NCBI GenBank assembly: GCA_025201805.1
Contig: MU619246.1
Span: 207,249-271,248, forward strand
Length of the DNA stretch: 64,000 nt
Reading direction: 5' to 3'
Origin: Parasitella parasitica
Taxonomy: Eukaryota; Mucoromycota; Mucoromycetes; Mucorales; Mucoraceae
This document shows, piece by piece, positions 57,869 to 64,000 of the stretch (position 1 is the first letter of the stretch; every line of letters starts with the position of its first letter). Both the position numbers and the translations under genes were made by a program. The notes under the pieces are model-generated. The model saw only the letters and a list, made by a program, of their open reading frames with translations. It was not told the DNA's origin and ran no database searches.

Positions 57869-59425
57869 CTAATTGTGGTTATTTTCCTCTAAATCTGAAA
57901 TAGCCGGTGGAGGTTTAGAGAATAACGAGCGTGCAGATGTTGCAGCTGGTTGCTGTGCCGGCTGCATTTGCTGGGAAAGCGAGCTGGGTAGTTGGGTTGG
58001 CAGTGAGCCGCCATAAGATTTATATAAAGCGGAAACCAAGTCTGCAGGACTTTGATAATTTTGTTGTTGAGGCAAAGAAGCGTGCTGTTGCTGTTGAATA
58101 GCAGGTGGATAATACGCAGGAACAGCTGGAGGAGGAGGAGGAGGGGCAGCAGATGATGAGGTACCTACAAAATCATCCATCAGATCAGCATAACTTTGTT
58201 GTTGACGACGGGGAGGAAGGGCTTGCTGTTCATAAGCAGCTAATGCCGAATCGAAATCGTGAGGAAGGTCCCTTGCTTGTTGTCTGCGCTGCTGTGGTCT
58301 TTGACGAGGGTGCTGATGATGTTGTGGCATATCTTCATTTTGTGTTCCTTTCTTTTTCCTACATGTATGATAGTATCAGCCAACAAATACTGCACAGGCA
58401 AAAATAACCTTACATTTTCTTTTCTCTATTCTTTTTCTTCTTGTGTTCCATTTCCTTCTCATCATCCGAAAATTCCATTTCCTAAATTTACCATCATGTC
58501 AGAAAAAGAAGCTTGTTCATACGAAAATAAAGGCTTACGTCTTCGCCAACTTCTTCATCGTACACGTTACTTGCATCTGTGCCCTTCATCCTCCTTAGCT
58601 TCTCGGTCTCTACAATCTGGGTCTTTTGATAACTTGGGACAAAATACACTTCCTGGCCAATCTTTGCTGACTCCTTGTTAATTTCTTGGGCATCATTGAA
58701 CCTGACTGAGTAATAAGGGCGAGCAACCGGCCCAAATGTCTCAAAGACTTCACCCATCACCTGTCTATTTCCATACACCAGTAACGAGCCCTGGTCCAGC
58801 GTACTCTGCTCGCTATTTGGTTTGCTGTGGATGACAATCACACTATCAATGATTTGGAAGATGGAACCAGCCAACATAATCTCGGTTTCAGCATTGACCT
58901 CGAACTGAGGCTTCTCCACAACAAAGTCGACAATTTCATGAGCTGTCTTTACGATGCCATCGGGATAATGCTCGTCGTCTTCATCATCTACTGCCTTTTT
59001 GTTTGCCGTTCTCATGGCACTGTTTTTATCATCTTCCTCTTCGCTACTGGATTCGCTGCTGCTGCTGCTGCTGCTGCTACTGTCATCATCATCATCGCTC
59101 GATAAGTCAATGTCACTACTTTCATAGCCTGTATCAGCTTTCCCAGCAATAGCTTTATCAAGGGTATCATCCACTTGCATCTAAGAGAATTGATTCAGTA
59201 CATTTTGCTTTGGGGCCTCGGTCAAATATAACTTCTTACGGGTTCAGATGTGTTTGGTTCAGTGGTAAGTTCTGCAGCCTTTGTAGGATCAACCGTCTTG
59301 GAAGGCTCAGCTGTCTCTGCCTTTACAGCAAGCTCCCCCTTCTCCTCCTTGGCAACAGGAGCTGGAGGAACATTTTGAGCAGCAAACTCAGATACTACTG
59401 CGAGATCGTTTGGGATGTTATTCAT
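57869..59425 (-). CDS. NAF1: H/ACA snoRNP assembly factor Naf1
   Basis: Exons 59240-59425, 58539-59180, 58414-58481 and 57869-58358. Introns of 59, 57 and 55 nt fit (phases 0, 0, 2); 461 residues. An N-terminal Ala/Glu/Thr-rich region and a poly-Ser/acidic block precede the Gar1/Naf1 beta-barrel core (EIMLAGSIFQIIDSVIVIHS; GSLLVYGNRQVMGEVFETFG; ARPYYSVRFND; GQEVYFVPSY). Then come acidic and basic segments and a Gln/Pro-rich tail. Naf1 binds the Cbf5/dyskerin complex and is replaced by Gar1 as H/ACA snoRNPs mature in the nucleus. GPVARPYYSVRF is the most diagnostic piece. It is divergent from the BAR-SH3 gene. Confidence 0.93.
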
Positions 59426-59904
59426 GTGGATTTTCTGAAAAGGTATTTTTGATTGAAATGTCTCGAAAATCTTTTAACAGGGTAAAACAAGTCACTGGTA
59501 AGAAGCGAGCATTAATGCATGAACCAAAAAGCCAAACACCATCAATCATGAATGCCTCCCTGCAAGTAAGTTTTTTTTTTTTTTTTTTTTTTTTCTGCTG
59601 AGCCAATGCTGGCCAAGAAAACCATTTGATCACGACTTATACATTTGACCTTGTTGTACATGAGCGCATAGAAAATTGAACAAGTCGCAAAATAGTAGAA
59701 ACAAAGGGACAAGAATGCTCGGGCAGGTGGTTCTTCCGATGGAAACAATGACGGAGTTGATGAATGGCAGGCTAGTGTGGTATGATGATGATGGCAGAAT
59801 AGTAGACAAGTATATTTTGGGGTTTCATTTTTTTTTTTTTTTCTCTCTCTCTCTCTTTTCTTCTTCTTCTAATCAACGTTCAAATACCAAGAGACTAAAA
59901 TAAA
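59426..59904. promoter_or_regulatory. Divergent promoter region NAF1 / BAR-SH3 gene
   Basis: 479 bp separate two start codons facing away from each other. It contains a T21-24 run (about 59571-59594), another T run near 59829 and a CT-rich tract (59842-59870) just upstream of the BAR-SH3 ATG. No TATA box was clearly identified. An exon-like piece at 59458-59565 lies inside it. Confidence 0.55.
59458..59565 (+). CDS. Possible small first exon, 36 codons
   Basis: ATG at 59458 opens 36 codons (MSRKSFNRVKQVTGKKRALM and onward, ending NASLQ) that stop exactly at a consensus donor, GTAAGT, followed by a T run. Basic composition and donor are gene-like. One acceptor candidate near 59,698 would add about 28 residues and a stop. 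It could be an alternative upstream exon of the BAR-SH3 gene, a tiny gene or chance. Confidence 0.25.
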
Positions 59905-61561
59905 ATGAGCTGGAAGGTAGCCGTCAACGGGAGGTCGCACCGAGAAACGATTACAATGGCTGACATTATTTTTCATCAGGGTCTACAAAAAGCTGTCAAT
60001 AGATTGCCATACCAACTGCTGTCCAAAAAGAGCGAAGGTGAGTTGCGCAATTCTATCGTATCAGTGAGAGGGGGTGGGGGGTGCGGTGCAATAAAGCTGA
60101 ATGCTCGAAATAGCCACCAAGGATGCCGAGTTTATGCAATTAGAAAAGGTGTTTAATGAGTTTACCAAGCTTGTTGACGTACTTGCCAAGGACGCTGGGA
60201 TATTTCGAGATAGTATTGCAGGTAAATGCGTCCAACCAATTTTCACACAGAAACAAAAAAATGTAACCAATTTTCCCTCCAATTTTAGCCCTCTTATCTA
60301 ATCAAGCCAACATGACACAATACTTGGCTGTTATTTATGACGCAGCATTGGGAACAGAGGCAACAGAAGGAATGGTTCAGAAACGATTTCAGCAGACAGC
60401 AGCTAGTCAATTGCAGGCTGTCAATGACGCAGAGGCTGCAATGGCTTATTGTCGAGACGAGGTATTACCAGAATTGGACGTGGTTGACCGAGATATTGTC
60501 CGGCCACTTTTGGAGCTGGCTGAAGTCATCAAGACAATCGGCAAGACAATGGTGAAACGTAATCACAAATTGATCGATTTCGATAGACACCGTATTGCTC
60601 TGCAAAAGCTGAGTGGCAAAGCGGAAAGAAGCTTTAGCGAGGAAAAGCAAATTTTCAAGGTATGCTACAAAAAGTATTCGTGTGTTGAATGTGTTTTTTC
60701 CCCCTCATCACACACATGAACAATGTACAATGTAGGTTCAATCGCAACTGGATACCGCAACACAAGACTACAATTACTTGAACGACATGTTGAAGTCTGA
60801 ATTACCTCGTTTCTTCCAGCTCAAGTCTAGCTTTATCCAGCCCATCTTTGAAAACCTATTCAACATGCAAGCTCGCATTTATGGTATGATCTACGCTCGT
60901 TGTTTCGAACTATTGAATCAAAACATGGAAGCCTTTGTTACCAATACAATGGGGATTGAGGAAGGCTACAATTACCGCAAATCACAGCGCGATGTCCGTG
61001 CCGAATTTGAAAACTTGGATCTGCTGAAATCTGGTGGAAAAGCTTGGTTATCTGTCTCTGGAGGCGCCAATAGCAGCAAGTTGACGTTACAAGAACGAGC
61101 AGCTCTCAAGGCAGCAGAAGCAAATGGCGGTGGAGTAAGCCCTAACATGGGCAATGCTAACACTTATGATCCTTACTATAATCAAAGTGCTCCCGCTGCT
61201 CCTCCCGCTTATGGCCAAACTGGCGTGACACTCGAATCATCACCTATGAGATATGAAAAGCAACAAACACAACCTGCTTTTCAACATCCCGTGGCGCCAG
61301 TACAACAACAACAACAACAACAACAAAAGTTTGTCGTGGCATTGTATGATTACACTGCCCAAGCTGATGGTGATTTGAGTTTTAAGAAAGATGATAGAAT
61401 TGAAATTATCGAAAAGACAAATGACACCAATGACTGGTGGACAGGAAGACTAAATGGCATCACTGGTGTGTTCCCAGGTAAGAATCAACAGTGAGCATGT
61501 GTAAGATTTCGCAGTTTTGCTCACAAGAAAGTATATAGGCAACTATGTCCAAGAGTTTTAA
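59905..61561 (+). CDS. hob1: BAR-SH3 amphiphysin-like protein (Rvs167/Hob1)
   Basis: Six exons: 59905-59916, 59980-60037, 60114-60221, 60289-60659, 60736-61477 and 61539-61561. All phases fit; 437 residues. The 12-nt first exon gives MSWK, and joining gives MSWKGLQKAVNRLPYQLLSK, the classic N-terminal helix of fungal Rvs/Hob BAR proteins. The BAR domain runs to about residue 255 (RDSIAALLSNQANMTQYLAV; DRDIVRPLLELAEVIKTIGK). Ala/Gly/Pro and poly-Gln linkers follow, then an SH3 domain at about 381-435 ([40 protein letters not shown]). Such proteins shape plasma membrane tubules in endocytosis together with actin regulators. Confidence 0.95.
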
Positions 61562-62629
61562 GTACAAAGAATACACACTGTATAGCATGTAAAATATAAT
61601 AAAATGAGGTATATCTACTTCTTCATAAACCAAAGCTTGTCCATGATCAGATAGGGAACTCATTCTGCTGCGCATTTTGCTTCAATTGCTAGGCAAATTC
61701 TTGGCAATACATGGTATTTTGCATTTAGAGAAAAAAGTGAAAAAAAAAATAATAATAATATATATTTAATTCCACACCTCACACAAGTTTATTTCAACAG
61801 TATGAAGCTAATATGAATAAGTATGGCTTTAAATTCCATACCATCCAAACCAAATATCTATCTTTCCTTATAACTCTCTATGCTGCAAGATTTGAATTTT
61901 GCGAGCATAATAAAATTTTGGGGGTGAGGGAGAAGGAGGGGGGGGGGGAAAAAGATGGTACATTTTGGACGGCGTTTCAAGTGTGTATATTACCACAAAA
62001 GGCAATATGTACCCCTGAATCATATTTACTCAACGTGTTTCATTTTACAGTTCCGACATGCTCCTCTTTGTGATCTGGGTGATTCCTGGTTCCTACTTTT
62101 TAAAAAAACCTCCCAAGGATTTGCTTTATATGCTAGATGCAGCATCAAAGAAACGTGGATGCCACGCATCGGTAACCAGGCATGCTACTAAGGGTCTCGA
62201 ATCTGGTTACTGCATTTTCGAGATGATTTTGTAGTGGAACAAACAAGCTCTCGGATACTTACCCAAATAGCTTATACCGAACTACGTGTCAGCAACAATA
62301 ATGATTGTTGTATATATATAAATAATTTATTTGCAAAATAAAAAATAGATAAAAACAAAGATGTTTGTGATAGATTCAAAATAGGAGGGAGAACATAAAA
62401 AAAGAGTTACATAAATCGTTTTGGGAATGAGGGGGGGGGGAGAAGAGAGGGAGGATTTGCGATTTTTCGAAAGGCGTGGGCAATAAAAGAAGGGCATAAA
62501 CGTGAGATATAAGGTTTTTTTTTTGTTAAAAAATGGGTATAGGAGAGCTTGAGAATAATGGATGAGAGAGAGAGAGAGAGAAAAAAAAAATCAGGTGAAA
62601 TCATATACACATAGTTTATCTTGCTCTTC
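61562..62629. other. Intergenic between convergent gene ends
   Basis: 3' regions of the BAR-SH3 gene and the kinase. Low-complexity stretches: A run and (aat)n near 61741-61760, G run at 61940-61948, GA repeat at 62566-62581. No gene seen. Confidence 0.5.
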
Positions 62630-63939
62630 CTAGCATGGAGGTAAAACATGATTAATGAATCTTGCAAGTTCAACAGAGTTCGAGCATTTCAATAATTTGC
62701 TCTGAACATGAGCATCAATTTCCTGTAAAAGAGATATGCGTTAGTCGCCTTACATTAAATTTCTTGTATTGTATGACAAACTTACGGAGAGGACATCCTT
62801 TGCTGTAGGTCTTGTTTGTGGTACTTCATCTAATAACCAAGCAACCAAACCTCGCATGTACATAGTAGGATAGCTATAGGTGAATGTCGGGCTAGGTTCA
62901 GTTAGAACAGTAGAGAACAATTCCATTTCATCTTTGATGAGATAATGAGGAGGAACACGATCCATCATTTCAATCACGGTGATACCAAGTGACCACATGT
63001 CAATCTTTTCATTATAATATTGCTCTCGAATTACTTCGGGTGCCATCCACTTGCTTGTACCCAGTCGGTCACGATTACGTCTGGTTGTACGAGTAGCCAG
63101 ACCAAAATCAGCTATACGGGTGGGTAGAGGAGAATTAGTTGGTTTTGTGTGCATACAAAAGCTGCTGGAGATATTTACCCAACTTGACTTCACCGTTCCA
63201 GCCCAACAGCAAGTTTTCGCATTTGATATCGCGGTGAATAAAGCCCTTGTTGTGCAAGTAATGAAGAGCCTTCAGAGTTTCACAAGCAATGTGGATGGTA
63301 TGTTCTTCAGGAATACCTCGTTGGCAAAGAATAGCAAAGACTGAGCAGCGCATCAAATCCATGGCCATCCAAATATCATCACGCCACAATGTCACTTCGC
63401 GAAGGCGAATCAAATTAGTGTGACCAGAAGCCATGATGCGAAGTTCTCTTACGAGAGCTGCTTTATATTCACGATCGGGGTCTAAGCGGCATCTCTTAAT
63501 GGCCAAATGAAGATTCTTCTTGTACTTGTGCGTAGCACGTACGACGGAGCCATTAACACTACAAACAAAAAAAAAAAAAATTAAAAATAAGCCAACAAGA
63601 ATCAGAGGGAAATGCCAATGAGTCACATTACCCTGTACCGACTTCCTTGAATCCAGCGTATTTGTTGCGAGGATCTAATGTCGAGACAGAAATCTTCTTT
63701 TGGTGAGACAAGGCCTTGCGAATTCTGCGTTCAAATTCGTTTTCAGAGCGCACAAGAGGAGGCAATTGAGGAATTTCGGTAGTAGGGCCTACAGGATACC
63801 AACGTCTCTTTTCAAATTTGTTGGTGGATGGGTATTCACGTAAGCTGAATGTATTTTCCTTGTAAGGCTCAGGTTTGAGAAAGCAATCAGGACCAAATAC
63901 ATTTGGGATTTCGTAGAAACCAGGAGGACGCCAGATTTC
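62630..63939 (-). CDS. STE20/PAK-like serine/threonine kinase, 5' end outside the window
   Basis: Visible exons: 63632-63939, 63179-63558, 62786-63111 and 62630-62722. Introns of 73, 67 and 63 nt fit in phases 2, 1 and 0. The catalytic domain has the glycine loop GTGVNGSVV, LAIKRC (VAIK lysine), HRDIKCENLL, ADFGLATRTTRR (DFG) and LGTSKWMAPEVI with APE, IDMWSLGITVIEMM, and RPTAKDVL at the end; MAPEV and the activation loop are typical of STE20 group kinases. The upstream exon (EIWRPPGFYEIPNVFGPDCF ... LDPRNKYAGFKEVGTG) is not a standard PAK CRIB region. It begins after an acceptor at 63940-63941, so more exons lie beyond 64000. Confidence 0.9.
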
Positions 63940-63978
63940 CTACGTGGTGGCTTTTTGTTTAATCATTGCGCACGTACT

Positions 63979-64000
63979 ATTTTTTTTTTTTTTTTTTTTT
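63979..64000. repeat. Terminal poly-T run
   Basis: About 21 T at the window end, inside an intron of the kinase gene. The run may continue outside. Confidence 0.8.

Noticed and set aside
59574-59594. Retroposition signal at the T-run
   Set aside because: No duplicated target site could be seen. The run is more simply an intron/promoter tract.

Overview
The window is nuclear DNA from a filamentous fungus, most probably an early-diverging one of the Mucorales type. The evidence is an AT-rich sequence, many short introns (mostly about 45-95 nt) with GTAAGT-like donors, poly-Q/A/S-rich regulatory proteins, fungal orthologues (Ssk1, Con7-like, Mam3-like, BAR-SH3 amphiphysin) and several decayed copies of what look like multi-copy, lineage-specific protein families. 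Most gene models below were built by hand: exon phases were checked base by base, so many genes are recovered across introns.

Layout. 1-10,600: a repeat-rich, decayed stretch with an assembly gap (426-1010), two or three dead genes and a Tc1/mariner scrap, interrupted by one intact five-exon gene for a Cys-rich single-pass membrane protein (5391-6697). 11.4-24.3 kb: a Con7-like zinc-finger factor, about 6 kb without a convincing gene, a low-complexity protein, and a 1375-residue Ssk1-type response regulator with a membrane-spanning, pseudo-histidine-kinase N-terminus. 24.5-31.3 kb: a mobile and repetitive island with two DDE transposase remnants, a broken multi-exon gene and an HMG-box-like gene with an Asp-Ala repeat. 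33.2-36.0 kb: a RasGEF carrying a degenerate Ras-like domain. 38.9-44.7 kb: a small conserved-looking protein, the U5 snRNP protein Dim1, an F-box protein and cytochrome bc1 subunit 7. 46.4-51.9 kb: a 1761-residue double-START, tail-anchored lipid-transfer protein. 52.9-61.6 kb: mitochondrial 2-Cys peroxiredoxin, Mam3/CNNM membrane protein, Naf1 and a BAR-SH3 protein. 62.6-64 kb: the 3' part of a STE20/PAK-like kinase that runs off the window.

How the genes relate. There is no operon-like organisation. Several products belong to signalling (Ssk1 in the HOG/SAPK relay, RasGEF, STE20-like kinase), membrane and lipid biology (START protein, Mam3, BAR-SH3), RNA processing (Dim1, Naf1) and mitochondria (Qcr7, peroxiredoxin). 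Naf1 and the BAR-SH3 gene are divergently transcribed from a 479-bp region.

Most notable observation: the DIM1 gene appears to need an initiator exon consisting only of ATG, a GC-AG intron and a 3-nt microexon. With these the protein is exactly 142 residues, the usual Dim1 length. I found no clearly novel defence, biosynthetic or mobile system.
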